From positions 64,501-128,500 of the forward strand of contig JBAMJV010007225.1 of the NCBI GenBank assembly GCA_037951105.1: 64,000 nucleotides of DNA, read 5' to 3'. Position numbers and translations under genes: made by a program. The stretch comes from Echinarachnius parma (taxonomy: Eukaryota > Echinodermata > Echinoidea > Clypeasteroida > Echinarachniidae). How positions within the stretch are numbered: the first letter of the stretch is position 1; each line of letters opens with the position of its first letter. The notes under the pieces were generated by a model. The model saw only the letters and a list, made by a program, of their open reading frames with translations. It did no database searches and was not told the DNA's origin. Shown one piece after another: positions 21,985 through 33,683 of this stretch.

Positions 21985-22441
21985 GTTTGATTGCAAAATA
22001 TCAAAATCCACTTTGTGCGTTCTGTGAATTACTTGACATACCAAAATGTATTTATTATGTAAAAATTATTATGTAAACTTGCATTTTAGGGAGATCTTAC
22101 CATATTAAATTATTGTTAAACCTTCCAACATCAGCAGTGACAAATAATATTGTACTCTAGCAATTATTGCATCGTTATTATCCCATAATAATTAGTGAGA
22201 ATACCAAATGTGTGCAACGAATGTCCATCGCCATTTCCAGTGCAAATACGCAAATCGGCACAAATTGTTTTTTGTATATTTGTATACAATCGGACAAATT
22301 TTGAGATCCGCTGAAGGGAAATATGTCATACAAGGAGCATCAGAAAACACAACTCTTCCCATTAAATATGGTACCAAATAACGATTATACATATTTTGAT
22401 AATTTGTTTCCTGGCTGTACCATTCTTTTTTAGACATACTA
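21985..22441 (-). mobile_element. Internally deleted mariner-type copy
   Basis: Read on the minus strand this follows 9384-9770 of the larger element (left terminus, GGTACCATATT, GCAGATCTCAAA-like and ATTCGTTGCACACATTTGG segments) and then jumps to sequence matching about 10220-10260. The terminal CATTCTTTTTTAGACATACTATAG is decayed. It is a deletion derivative of the element at 9384. Confidence 0.6.
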
Positions 22442-22449
22442 TAGTACTA

Positions 22450-22995
22450 AACAATGATACGAATTAATACGCTTCTATAATAATATTGACTGTAGGCCTA
22501 TACGTATTGCATATCATATTTGTAGAATACTATATTTTCCATATCCACATAAACTAACGTATATACAGGACTGTGCATCTCTATTCTTTGAGGTTTATTT
22601 GATTGGGAGCAACCTGTAATCACCATCTTTTCTTACTTTGTAAATTGTATAATGTTTATTCCGGCCGACGTAATTCCATGAATCTATGTCGTTGCTATAC
22701 TTTAGAGGTTTGTAAGTTTGTAACATTCTTACATTTTTCCCCCATTAAATTGGTCCACCCTTTTTAACAATAGTGATATCTCAAAATGTGATCAATTGGG
22801 TACAAATTATTATAACATTACAGTTATCTACGTTATTTTGCCTTTGACAAAGATTCTGCCAGGATCGCAAATTCGATCCTCCAAGACTCATTTATTGAAC
22901 TACTTATTTAACTAAAATTTTCTCTGTATTTAAACATTATGTGTAATTGTGGTTTTATAGTTCGATAATTGAAACTATCATGTATTTTAAACTTA
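22450..22995. other. Gene-free AT-rich spacer
   Basis: No open frame of note and no element termini recognised. Confidence 0.45.
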
Positions 22996-23001
22996 AACAT
23001 G

Positions 23002-23032
23002 ACAGTAGTAGTAGTAGTAGTTGTAGTAGTAA

Positions 23033-23116
<84 letters not shown>

Positions 23117-23167
23117 CAGTAGTAGTAGTAGTAGTACGAGTAGTAGTAGTAGGGGGGGGGGGGGGGG
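23002..23167. repeat. (GTA)n microsatellite followed by a G tract
   Basis: About 150 bp of GTA triplets with a few single-base variants, then a run of some 16 G. The poly-Ser, poly-Val and poly-Thr frames are artefacts. Confidence 0.97.
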
Positions 23168-23265
23168 TCATTTATTTATGTTTACACATATTTCCCCCTG
23201 TATGTTGTTTGTTTGAGGGGAACAAATTATTGAGGGGCACGTGCCCCGTGCCCCCCCCCCCCCCT

Positions 23266-23341
23266 CCGTCCGTTGCCCCCGCAGCTACGCCACTGATTGC
23301 GTATACACAATCAGTGACGTAGCTGCGGGGGCAACGGACGG
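23266..23341. repeat. 34-bp hairpin with GC-rich arms and C/G tracts outside
   Basis: 23266-23299 and 23308-23341 are complementary at 33 of 34 positions around the loop CGTATACA. Outside the arms lie a C tract (about 23251-23264) and a G tract (about 23341-23357), which extend the potential pairing. The sequence CAGCTACGCCACTGATTG resembles the CAGTGGCGTAGC termini of other elements here, so it may be two element ends joined head to head. Confidence 0.9.
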
Positions 23342-23503
23342 GGGGGGGGGGGGGGGGTGCGAATTGGCGTTACTTATAAAGCTCATCCGAATGCATGCAG
23401 TGTTATTGTTAGTGTTATTGTTACTTTCTATATTATTTTTCATTTTCACTCGGATATTGTCAAAATTGATATATTGCCATGACATTCTTACAGGTTATAA
23501 TGA

Positions 23504-23879
23504 AGGGATCTAGTAACTGTGCTGACATGTGGAAACAGTGATGAATGGTTGATACAAATGTGTATTAGTGTGAACTGATGAGTCCACTAAATCATTTAGG
23601 AACATTTTACGTTAAATGGATGTTATATGGCCGAGTAATGAGCGAAAATGCATAGTGATATTCGCTATAAATACATTGCACTGACTTTGTACACAGTTCA
23701 AACTTTCCAGTGGTTAATTAAAAATCCAAACACTTCAATCATAACTATGCGAAAAGGATTTTCGAGAAACCCAAACCTGTTTTATGCTTATATTGGTAAT
23801 GCGAACACAAGGTATGAGAGAACTTATAGAGTTCTAAATAAGTTTTGTGGATTTGGACAATGTTAGGTACTAGATCCCT
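23504..23879. mobile_element. TTAA-type MITE, family 3, uninterrupted copy
   Basis: It begins AGGGATCTAGTAACTGTG and ends ATGTTAGGTACTAGATCCCT then TTAA. The left TTAA is eroded (TGA). It carries the empty site ATTGCACTGACTTTGTACAC for the element nested at 8611-8829. Confidence 0.8.
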
Positions 23880-24099
23880 TTAATTATATTACCACTCGAT
23901 ATTATATTACCACTCAACTAATATTTTTGCACAACACACGAAGTAAGTACCTATAACGTTCATGCATGTATATATACCTACAGGCTACAGTACATTGTGA
24001 GTGTAATTATCTACATGTTTTTATACGCTATAGTTGGGAATTTTATTTATCAGAAGTAGTAATAAAATGTTCATTTGGTGAATGGTACTGAGGCCTGAC

Positions 24100-24390
24100 A
24101 ACGTTTTCATTCTTCAGATGTGTTGGGTGTGTTTTCTCTCTGAGCTGAATGTATGGCGAGTATCACAATTATTGGCAGCCTTGCTCCATTGTTACTGAAT
24201 CAATACAAAACACCGAAGTGTGGAAAACCACACGGGAATACCCACCTACAATAACTAGTTTCAGTGATGTCTAATAAAGGCTGTTATTTCCATTTTTGGT
24301 AATGCTTTGAATTGTTGCACTTCAAAGTTCAAAAGACAACAGTGTTGGTTGGGTAGACACTGCACTAGGCATCATTGAAATGTATTATGA
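24100..24390 (+). repeat. Interspersed repeat R, copy in D1
   Basis: It matches 55905-56205 in the same orientation and 6760-7040 in reverse. The segment GAAGTGTGGAAAACCACACGGG can fold back on itself. No coding content. Confidence 0.65.
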
Positions 24391-24442
24391 CGGTGTAGAA
24401 TTCTGCCACGCCAAACGGATCATAGATCCTTTGTATAACATG

Positions 24443-24890
24443 GGCATGGGCGTAGGGGCACATTTTTCTCAGGGGGCTGTACTGTGGTCTTTTGCACGAA
24501 TGATTATTCTTCCCGCCTTTTCACCTGACAAGCAAAACATACAATGCAAAATCAAATGAACCGGTCCTCGCATCTTTAATGCCAACAAATGTTATTTTCG
24601 ATGCCGGTTAATTAAGTGGGAATATAACGCCCGAGTATGATATGAGGCGGTTTTGCCCGAAAATAACGTTATTCCTCTCAAAATGACCTTACTTTTACTA
24701 AATGTAACATGAGTTTGCTCGAATATGACATGAGTCTTTCAGCATTATGACATTATTTTGCCCGAATATGACATGAATTTGCCCGAATATGACAGTTTTT
24801 GGCCGGAATATGAAATGGATTTGACAGAATATGGCCGTTTTCAAAACTCCCGGGGGGGGGGGGGGGCTGAAACCGAAACCCCCGTTCACG
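24443..24890. mobile_element. MITE with iterated GCCCGAATATGACATG units
   Basis: It starts ATGGGCGTAGGGGCACAT and ends near CACGCCTCCTACG after a G tract. At least six diverged GCCCGAATATGAC-like units fill the right half. The same element lies at the corresponding place in D3 (57715-58155), so it predates the D1-D3 split. Confidence 0.75.
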
Positions 24891-25328
24891 CCTCCTACGA
24901 TATGTTTCTAACCATTAAGAAAACATCTGCTTAGCCGTTCAGGACTGATTGATTCTGTTATAACATGTATTGTCCATTATATAGACCCCTGCCTGAGTAT
25001 TTTCGAGAATCGGGACCAGTCTTGAAGGGGACAAAACGGGGGGGGGGGGGGGGGGGGGGAAACACATGTATGTTATGTTGTTATCATATTTTTTTCCAAT
25101 CATACTTTGATTATAATGTAATATGAGGAAGATTATAATTGTCAATGTAATATTTTTGGTATTATCATGATGGTAACTTATTTCATTTGCTCTTGCATAT
25201 AAACCCTTCACATGCATTCCAGCATAATCATTGAAACATACAAAAACACTCATATGTGTGTTGTAAAGCCAATGATGATTAATGTTGTTCATCTCTTATT
25301 GCCTTAATATGTAAAACCTCACAATAAT

Positions 25329-26249
25329 GGTTACAGTCCGTTATTCCGAAGGTTCGTTATACCGAAGGTTCAGTTATTCCGAAGGTTCGTTATTCCGAAG
25401 GTTCGTTATTCCGAAGGTTCGTTATTCCGAAGGTTCGTTATTCCGAAGGTTCGTTATTCCGAAGGTTCGTTATTCCGAAGGTTCGTTGATCCGAAAATAA
25501 AATCGGGTTCGTTATTCCGAAGGTTCGTTATTCCGAAGGTTCGTTATTCGAAGGTTCGTTATTCGAAAGTTCGTTGATCCGAAAATAAAATCGGGTTCGT
25601 TATTCCGAAGGTTCGTTAGTCCTAAAATGAAATAGGGTTCGTTAATCCGAAAATTAAATAAATACGACGTAGAAAAGAATTGAGTTGATTTGATTTTGAG
25701 CAGACAGTGGACTTGGGAAAGGGGATCAATCTTACTCTAATTGCCGTGGCTGCATGGGGGTGGGGGAGAAGGGGAGGGGGGCAAAGAGTGGCTTTACAAT
25801 TCTAGTCAAATTGTATTTTATTTTTATTTGTAAAACAGTGCAATAAGAATGATATATATATATTTATATCTTTCTCATGTAAAAAAAACATGAAATAAAA
25901 CCAAAATCAATTTGATATAATTATAATGATGTCATAAAGTTCGATTTTGCTGCTTGATATCAGTCCAAAATCACATTTTTATTTGTCTGAATTGTATGTA
26001 TTTCATCATAAATAGCAACTAAGGGCAGGGGGGGGGGGGAGGGGGGGTTGCTATTTTGAATCCCCGCAAGTGATGTTTTCCACATTTTCACTTGGCAGCC
26101 CAAGGGGGGGGGGGGGGGGATTGTTCCCTTTTTAATGTTCATGATACCTTCATGCATGCATGTTTATGCTTTATTAATGATTTAAATTGATTTGGGAGGG
26201 GGGCCCATGACACCCCCCCCCCCCCCCCCACCACCACCACTACGCCAGT

Positions 26250-26338
<89 letters not shown>

Positions 26339-26713
26339 CACCCTATTTAATTTTCGGATTAACGAACCCTAATTCATTTTCGGACTAACGAACCTTCGGA
26401 ATAACGAACCCGATTTCATTTTAGGAATAGCGAACCTTCGGAATAACGAACCTTCGGAATAACGAACCCGATTTCATTTTAGGAATAGCGAACCTTCGGA
26501 ATAACGAACCTTCGGAATAAAGAACCTTCGGAATAACGAACCTTCGGAATAACGAATCTTCGAATAACGAACCTTCGGAATAATGCAACAAATGTTCGGA
26601 TTAACGAACCCTATTTAATTTTCGGATTAACGAACACTCAGGTATAGGAAATGTGCGTGTTCGGAATAACGAACCTTCGGAATAACGAACCTTCGGACTA
26701 ACGAACCGCACCC
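25329..26713. mobile_element. DNA element with inverted arrays of a 16-bp GTTCGTTATTCCGAAG repeat
   Basis: The left end (25329 to about 25650) is a run of GTTCGTTATTCCGAAG units, and the right end (about 26345-26713) is a run of the inverse CTTCGGAATAACGAAC units. Outer termini are GGTTACAGTCCGTTATTCCG and GGACTAACGAACCGCACCC. ACAATAAT (8 bp, 9 if the preceding C counts) flanks both sides at 25321-25328 and 26714-26721, and D2 and D3 carry the site once. Superfamily unresolved; an 8-9 bp target duplication occurs in hAT, P, Merlin and Mutator groups. The core holds G tracts and a CA microsatellite. Confidence 0.88.
26251..26340. repeat. (CA)n microsatellite
   Basis: An almost pure CA run of about 45 units next to a C tract and a CCACCACCAC stretch. 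Confidence 0.97.
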
Positions 26714-27409
26714 ACAATAATAACATCATGACCCGTTCAGTGAACCATGTTTGTATACATCATACAATGTATTATACGTACGAGTGATAATGAACAACGG
26801 AACACAAATTTAAAGCAGAGGTTTATGTTTTCTCCCACTTTTATTGATTCATTACATTAGGAATATCAGAAAAGAATAGCACATTTATCATACTTAATAT
26901 CATCGTTCCTCGTGCTATATACGTGCTATACGTTTGACCAATCACCAATTTACATCCAATGTATTAATTAAATTGAAATATAACTTTGAATTGCATGTAA
27001 TTATGACAATTATAATGCTAATACATAAACCCATCACCGGCAGGAATTATCTGCAAATAATAATTTGTTAACACATAATATATGTTCTGTAAATATAGTG
27101 GAATGGTTAATTAAAACAAGAAAATAATTTCTAAAATCCAGGTTAAAATCAGGCTTGTTATTATGGTCTTCAACAAAATACTGAGGTGGGTGACATATTT
27201 TATCACACAAAGTAATGTTCTTCTATTTAGAATGCATGTGAGTTGCGTCTCATTTGTGGTTTACCGTGCGAAATGATCTTGTTGTATTTGGCTGTACATT
27301 GTTGCATTGCTGAAATATCTGGTAATTAATGCCGGAATTTATCCAGGTTTCGCAATTAAGATTACATATTGAATTAAGATTGATTCTAAACCCATCAAGG
27401 ACGAGAGCT

Positions 27410-27469
27410 AATTTGTAGAGGAAAATAATGATCAATTCCAAAATTATTCATTATTTTCCTCTACAAATT
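27410..27469. repeat. Conserved 60-nt hairpin in D1
   Basis: AATTTGTAGAGGAAAATAAT pairs with ATTATTTTCCTCTACAAATT, giving a stem of about 28 bp with small mismatches near the loop. Counterparts are at 48650-48709 (D2) and 59646-59705 (D3). I see no sign that it is an annotated RNA. Confidence 0.85.
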
Positions 27470-28207
27470 GGCAACCCCTAATTGACAAAAATGACATAAA
27501 ATAAGGTGGAAAAATAAGACAAATATGAAGTGACTTTGCCGCAAATTTGCTTTGAAAGCCGAAATCTGTGTTGCCAATTTACGGATTTTCCCAAATTATA
27601 GGGATCTACGCAACAATAAAAATCATTACAAAATAACTAAAGCAGATAGAGTAACAAAATAGGGCTCTAAAATAGAGAAATGTATATTGCTCTTTCTCAT
27701 TGCATACTTCATATAACTCGTATTGCTGAAGTGTAGGACTACCAACCTAGAATATGTGGGCCACCGTCCTTGATGGGTTTTAAAAAGGTTAAATAAGAGC
27801 TGATAAATCACACATAAATGTGTGAGTGTGTGTGTACACATTCCAATAATGATATCAAAGTCCCCCACTCACATTATTGTGTAAAGTGAACTCGACCTTT
27901 TACAATTGTCTGGTGGACAATTGCAGAGAAGAGAAATGTAATTAATTGTGTTCCATGCACTAAATTGTTCAGAAATTTGTATAATCAAACATGAATGCGT
28001 GCGTGTGCGTGTGCACAATCCAATAGCGATACCAAAGTTCCCGCTCGCATTATTGTGTATGTGCACTTAAAACATAATTTATATTTCGAAAGATTTCTTA
28101 TTTTCACGAAAACTGTTGTATTCCCAGGCCATAAGACACATACCCATTGCTGCTGACTGATATGTCACAACTATAATCTAAACAGTTTTGCAAGTAGGCC
28201 TCCAGTA

Positions 28208-28703
28208 CACTGTTAAAACGTAGCTGTGTAAACAAATTCAACAACTTGTTGAACATTTTCAACAACCGCTGTTTAACATATGAACCATACAACTGTTGTT
28301 GAAAACATTCAACAACCCCAGTTGTTTAAAGTTTACACAACTGTTGTTTTAATTTTTTCAACAACTGTTGTTTAGAATAAATTTCGACAACCCTGTTGTT
28401 GAAATAGCAAATACAAAATGGATTGTACTAAAAAGCGGCAAGGTCGGAATCGAACCAGGGTTCTTTGGGTTATAAGTCTAACACGCTACTGACTGCGATA
28501 ACTCGGTTCGCTTGGTCTGCTGGGGGACAAAAGGGTTTTGTCGCGGTGATTTCGCGGTCGAAACTATCACGTGATTTAACACTTGTCAACAACGCTTGAA
28601 CAATGACCGCTTTACACAGCCCTTCTTTCTACAACTATTCATGCTACACATAAAGTTGTATAAAAAGATTCAACAACCATTTGTACACAGCATTTCAACA
28701 GTG
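28208..28703. mobile_element. CACTGTT-ended element with TTGTTGAA repeats and a tRNA-like core
   Basis: It begins CACTGTTAAAACG and ends TTTCAACAGTG. The left 200 bp are rich in CAACAACTGTTGTTGAA-type words that pair with each other. D2 reads straight through this position (GTAGGCCTCCATAGTGTACG), so D2 is an empty site. D3 carries the same element, expanded by further insertions to 60459-63907. Confidence 0.75.
28436..28515 (-). tRNA. tRNA-like relic (not a functional tRNA)
   Basis: The minus strand contains a perfect B-box consensus GGTTCGATTCC (28446-28456), an A-box-like ATCGCAGTCAGTAGCG about 45 nt upstream, an anticodon-loop-like CTTATAA, and T5 just after the 3' end. The T stem and anticodon stem do not pair well. 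A tRNA-derived sequence carried inside the surrounding element, or a SINE head, fits best. Confidence 0.35.
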
Positions 28704-28739
28704 AGTGTAAATACCGAGTACCAATAATAAAAATGGGTC

Positions 28740-30560
28740 TTAATCCATTTCAATAACAAAATATCTAACGTATTTATAATAGGTGTTGTTTACTCATTTA
28801 AAGATATATACCCGGATGTATACAGAATTCCTGGAAGGATATTGTTATCTCAAGAAACTTCGCACATTACATATCTGAAAGACTAATGCTGAAAAAAAAC
28901 ATTTAAAAGGGTTCAGTCAGCCTCTGAAGAAGATTCTGCTAGAATCGGAAATGTAGGCCCAGTAATGATTAACTCTCTCTAAAAGAAAAGACATAATTGT
29001 TCATTCATTAGGTTCGCTTTAGCAGCTTCACATACGTGGCTTATTCACATTAGACTATGATAAATATGTACATACTAGTAGTTATTATATAAGGGATAAT
29101 TAAACAGACATCAAACATAAGATTCTGCTATCGAACATTATTTTAGGCCCCATATTGACTCTCAACAAAGAGTAGACATAATTGTTCATTCATTAGGTTC
29201 GCTTTAGCGGCTTCACATACGTGGCTTATTTACATTATACTTTGATAAATGTATACAAAATTATTAAGTGATACAATGTTCAATAAGTGATAATGAAAAA
29301 GAGTTTTTTTGTGTATTATGTGTATTAAACACCGTCAGTTACTTGCAGTGCTACCTCTTTCGGTTATAGTCCCATAGCTAATTAAGATGATCGTGCATTC
29401 GTGCATGTAAACAAAATAGCTAACTGACAACTCACAACTACAGTATACCATAAGTGTAGACTAATTAACTGCTACATTAACTGTTTACATATGCTAACAA
29501 TACTGACACAACGGTGAACAAAACTAACTACAACAAAATAACAAAAACTCATCCTAATGTGAATAGTTCTCTAACCGTCATGACCATGTTGGAACTTTTG
29601 CAATATGAGGTGTTGGAGTAAGGAGCAGAAGTCAAGTCCGAGCTATATATTACATTTTGTCTTCGGCCCATTATTCATAAAACCCCACTAGCTTAGTTCC
29701 GTCCTGAGTCCATTTGTGATTATACAGTTTAATGATCAACGAGCGAATTTCCTGATTCCCAACTAAGGTTAGCTGGGTTACCCTTAGGTACCTACTGAGT
29801 TAAATCAGTTAATCATAGTTGGCAACTGAAAGATTATTTTCTAAATACGTAGCCACGTCATCCAAAATAGATTTAGCAGGAAACTAAACGGGGTTTTATG
29901 AATATGGGCCCTGTACGTCAAAGTTCTCATTATAATTGCCATTATACATTACGAATGTACAATAGTCTGAAACACTTAAAGGCCATCACTGCTTAAACAA
30001 ACATCAAGTGAAATTCACTAAAATAAATATGTTTGATATATCATAGAGACAATGTGATATGCGCGTTATAAATAAATAATTATTATTATCATTAGAAATA
30101 TGGATTATGATGTCTGCGATGGGCACGACGCTAACAATATTATACTATATTACGTATACATGACACAATTAGTAAACTAATGTCCGGTACATCACAGGAC
30201 TGACATTAATTGTATTAAAATTATATTATCTCAAACCAATTGGTCTCGGTCTCGATCACGTTCGGTCTCGGCGATGACACCCCCCCCCCCCCCCCCCCCC
30301 GGGCCTGTAAAGCTAGGCCATAAATTATTTACAAACATAAGTATACGTTATAACTATTGAGTTAAGATGACTTGCGATGAGCGTGACGGATGGGACAAAT
30401 AGCTTGGATTTGCCACTAATTGGCCTCCAGTCTATCGCAGCCAACCTGCCTATAGTGACCACCAAAAGTGATCCATTGCAGAGGATAATAATACAATAGA
30501 ACCTGTCTACATGCATAGGCCATGGGGCCTCTTTTCTTGTTTCCCTTGGATGGTCACTTT
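28740..30560. other. Intergenic part of D1 upstream of HNMT 3' end
   Basis: Sequence collinear with 49540-50950 in D2 apart from small indels. It includes two diverged copies of a phrase around CATACGTGGCTTATT (29035 and 29220) and a 20-base C tract at about 30280-30300 that D2 lacks. No gene seen. Confidence 0.5.
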
Positions 30561-30592
30561 ACACAGGTCTGACTATGTATTACTAGCAAGAT

Positions 30593-32507
30593 CTATTTCT
30601 GGACAAACACTGCCTCAGCACTGCCATCTAAAATCAGCTTGCCGTCATCGGTGCGCTTCACGCCTCTCGGATCGGACGTCAAGAAGTTGACGAACTCGCG
30701 GTAAAACTTCGGCGCCTGGTTCTTCACGTCGATGAGCATGGAAAAGAAATCTATGACGAGATCAGTTTCCTCCGAAGGGGCACTGTTGTCCAGGTGTTTG
30801 GTCAGGTCGAACTTCACGTCCTGAGGGGACGTCTGGTATGTGATTCCTCGCCTCTCAAGGGACTGGCAGATGTCGCTGGAAGTGATGGGTTTATTCACTG
30901 GAGTACACGTCTGAGGGAACGTCTTCTGGATGACTGTGTAACTGGCGGATTCTGATTTGGATTATAAAGAATATTAACAGATAAACGAAAAGTCTTATTT
31001 CTAACCACAATTTAATTATGAAATTCCTCGCGATTCCTATGATGTAGCAGTAGCTATATTTAAATGGTGATTGGTATCGTACGGCGTAGCTGCATGGCGG
31101 TTTGGGGTTGATATTGTCAGGGGAAATACCCAAAATGATGACAAACGAACATGTGCATAATAATCACCTATTTACGGGAGACAAGACAAATGGCCACTGT
31201 AAACAGTTGACCTCTATATACAGGTTCCATAACACTAGTTTTGTTTTATAAAAGGACCACTTTTGGTGGCCACTTTAGGCAGGTTTGCTGCCATAAACAG
31301 TTTGCCACTAAATCTAAGACATGTTTGACTGATTACTAAGTGATTAGTGAGCAAGAATGAATGATTATTGTTCTAGTAAACGGAAAGTGTTATTATATAC
31401 GAACGGAATCGCCACAGGGACAAAGTAAAATTAGTCTACTTTTTCTATTCTAATTTGAAAGTTATAAGGAAAGGATAATCATTTAATACTAACCTGTGCA
31501 AGACACACAGAGAAGGATCCCTCCTTCCTCCAGACATTCGTACAGGTATCCAACTGTGTCGTCATAATCTCGTACGTGGTACAAGCAGTGAACGATGGAG
31601 ATGAAATCAAACTTTCTTCCTCTGTTCGCCTCTTCCTGGCGGTACTCTTCGATCGTCTGCTGCCTGAAGTCGTAAATGATGTTCTGCACGCCTTCATCCG
31701 TCGTCGTCTCCAGGAGCTGGCGGTACAGGTCGTTCTGATCTTGTGATGGGTCAACGACGGTGTTGTGAACCTTGTTCCATCGAGCCTGGATGCCCAACGC
31801 TATCTTCAGGTCTATCTCACCTGCATGATATAATGTTATTAGAAAATAAGGAGGCTGAGTTACCATCATCTTCAATTATTATCTCCAAGTGTCTTTGATC
31901 ATAAATTGTCGACGGTCGTCCTCCCCCATAATGTTTTAACAGCCGTATAAGGATATTACATTTAAGATTTTAAAGAGCGCCGGATAGATAATGATAATAA
32001 TAAAAGGCCTGATAACAATACAAATCCTAACTAAACACTCACTCGATCGATGAATATATTACAATGTATATATATGACATGCATTTTCGCTCTCTTGGGA
32101 GCATTCTAGCAAAGTATAGCCAATAACTGTATTATATGCTCTTTTGTTGTATTTCAGTGGATATTTCATAAACAGAACGATACGAAACGCAAACGAAATA
32201 TTGACCAAAGAATGCCCCATAATATTTATACAGACAGTTGTTTTGTACTATATTATATACCTGCTCCGCTGCCAACGCCTAGAATGCGTATGGGCTGGTC
32301 CTTGGGCGCCAATTTGTCAACAATATCCCTCGGGAATATGTTGCTATACCAGTTGTCAACCACTTCGTAATAATCTGCGTATCGGAGGACTGTCCGATAA
32401 GCTTGGCTGTACCGTGTGGGATCTTCAAACAAACCAACGAATGTATCCGTTGCATCCGACGAGGTGCTACCAGTCCCAGTAGAGCTAGAAGTAGAAGACG
32501 ACGCCAT
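30593..32507 (-). CDS. Histamine N-methyltransferase-like SAM-dependent methyltransferase, 3 exons
   Basis: Exons 32507-32261, 31820-31494 and 30951-30593 join in frame to 310 codons and a TAG stop. Both introns begin GT and end AG, and the ATG lies in AAAATGGCG. The SAM-binding motif I is GVGSGAGEIDLKI (residues 77-89), close to the GIGGGAGEID motif of HNMT, and DFISIVHCLYHVRD matches the later conserved block. Vertebrate HNMT is 292 residues, cytosolic, and methylates the imidazole ring of histamine. By eye the histamine contact E28 is kept (E48), but Q143 and N283 appear replaced by H150 and G301, so the substrate may differ. A damaged copy of the 3' exons lies at 50993-51358. Confidence 0.92.
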
Positions 32508-32593
32508 TTTCACTACGCGCTTTGGTAAAACGACAATGTATACTAATCCATGCCTGAACTTGGCAGTGCTTGGCGTTTTACGCATATCCTTCC

Positions 32594-32795
32594 AGTGGAG
32601 TATCAACGGGGGGGGGGGGGGGGGGGGGGGGCACGTGCCCCCCCCCCCCCCCCCCCCCAATAAATTTGGAAACATAATAACAAACTTAAAGGGGGAAATC
32701 TTCGTACAAATAAATAAATATAAGATGTGCCTCAAAATAATTCGGGTGCCCCACCCCCCCCCCCCCTCCTCCCCAAATCCAATCAGTCATGCCAC
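32594..32795. mobile_element. CAGTGG-ended MITE with G22/C20 palindrome, upstream of HNMT
   Basis: CAGTGGAGTATCAACGG begins it and CAGTCATGCCACTG ends it as an imperfect inverse. Between them a G tract (about 32610-32631), GCACGTGC, and a C tract (to about 32658) form one long palindrome, and a further C tract follows. It starts about 90 bp upstream of the HNMT start codon, so it lies in the presumed promoter or 5' UTR. Confidence 0.65.
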
Positions 32796-32853
32796 TGAAT
32801 CTTTCCAGCCCGCGTGCACAACAACAACAAAAGCGTTCAATATTCATATCATT

Positions 32854-32944
32854 AAACTAGAAGGCCGACAAAGTCAGCATACCCACGCCTCCCATTAGCC
32901 CTGTTCTACCCCTTCGTCGGCCTCAACCCTGTTTTGCTTACCGC
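32854..32944. repeat. 91-bp interspersed repeat, copy 1
   Basis: AAACTAGAAGGCCGACAAAG through CCCTGTTTTGCTTACCG is repeated almost exactly at 33999-34089. It contains TACCCACGCC, whose inverse GGCGTGGGTA ends the repeats at 33440 and 36304, so the two families may be related. Confidence 0.85.
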
Positions 32945-33439
32945 AGGCTAACCAGCGCGTTTTAGGCACGATTTGGTGAAAATGCCTAGGCCAGGGTGTA
33001 GGCCGCTTGCTTGCGGCGCGGCAGCCCCATGGCGAGGCAGTGTACAAAATTATTGACAATAAAAACACCTGAATCATCCAAAAATGTAAGTTTCCAAAGT
33101 GCACCCTACTTCCGATTGCTCGAAAATTTGAGATTTCAACAAAGTTCACTGCGAAAATGCGGCAAAAAATGACTTACGGAGGTTGAAATTGGTCGAGTTT
33201 CTCGATTCAAAACACGAACCGGATCTATAATCATCGCAAGCATCTCTTGTGTATATACTTCACATGCATATTACGTGGTTCAATCAGCTGTTTGACCGCA
33301 TTACATTTGGAAAAATAGTATATCCCTCCACCCTTGCAATAGCGAAGTTGCATTGCCCACAGCCAAACATCGCGCAAACTACGTGTACAAAAATATGGCC
33401 CATGCGCGCACGCCATGTAACGCCGAATGACGATGCCTA

Positions 33440-33683
33440 ATTAAATACATACTCAAACTTCAAGGTTCCACAGAATTTGCAGGGTTCAACCAATCATCAC
33501 CAAAATCTAATCGATTCTTCCATGTCACTATCCAAACATTCCCTGAAAATTTGGTGCAAATCCGTTCACCCGTTCTCTAGTTATCTTGTACACAAACAAA
33601 CAAAAAAAAAAAAACAAACAAACAAACAAACAAACATACGGAACCCTTTACATAACCCCCTGCCGATTTCATCGGCGTGGGTA
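33440..33683 (+). repeat. Interspersed repeat with (AAAC)n tract, copy 1
   Basis: It starts TTAAATACATACTCAAACTT, passes CTGAAAATTTGGTGCAAATC and GTTCTCTAGTTATCTTGTAC, then an (AAAC)n tract and ends ATTTCATCGGCGTGGGTAA. The second copy at 36304-36552 is nearly identical outside the AAAC tract. The plus-strand frames here are repeat-borne and not genes. The class is not certain. Confidence 0.85.

Larger units (their letters stand above)
23993..31520. repeat. Segment D1 of a three-copy dispersed segmental duplication
   Basis: Long collinear matches run to D2 (42245-42891 and 48232-51360) and D3 (55785-64000). Anchors include GTGTAATTATCTACATGTTT, ATAGACCCCTGCCTGAGTATT, TTTGACCAATCACCAATTTA, CTGAGGTGGGTGACATATTT, a 60-nt hairpin and GCTGCTGACTGATAT. 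D1 and D2 continue into the HNMT 3' exons. D1 and D3 share the element at 28208-28703, which D2 lacks. Confidence 0.85.

Noticed and set aside
22908-23322. Poly-Thr, poly-Ser and poly-Val frames
   Set aside because: All arise from the (GTA)n microsatellite read in different phases.
25329-26713. CRISPR-like array of short regular repeats
   Set aside because: The repeats are head to tail without unique spacers, inverted at the other end, and lie in an animal genome within a transposon with target duplication.
28436-28515. Functional tRNA gene on the minus strand
   Set aside because: B box and A-box-like sequence are present, but the T and anticodon stems do not pair, and the D3 copy is split by transposons.
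30040-30095. LINE or SINE 3' tail (TATAAATAAATAATTATTATT)
   Set aside because: The tail-like phrase is suggestive, but no body, target duplication or second copy outside D1 could be recognised.
32253-32735. Longer N-terminus for HNMT upstream of 32507
   Set aside because: The upstream frame runs through C/G tracts of a MITE, and the ATG at 32507 has good context and matches the family start (MASS).
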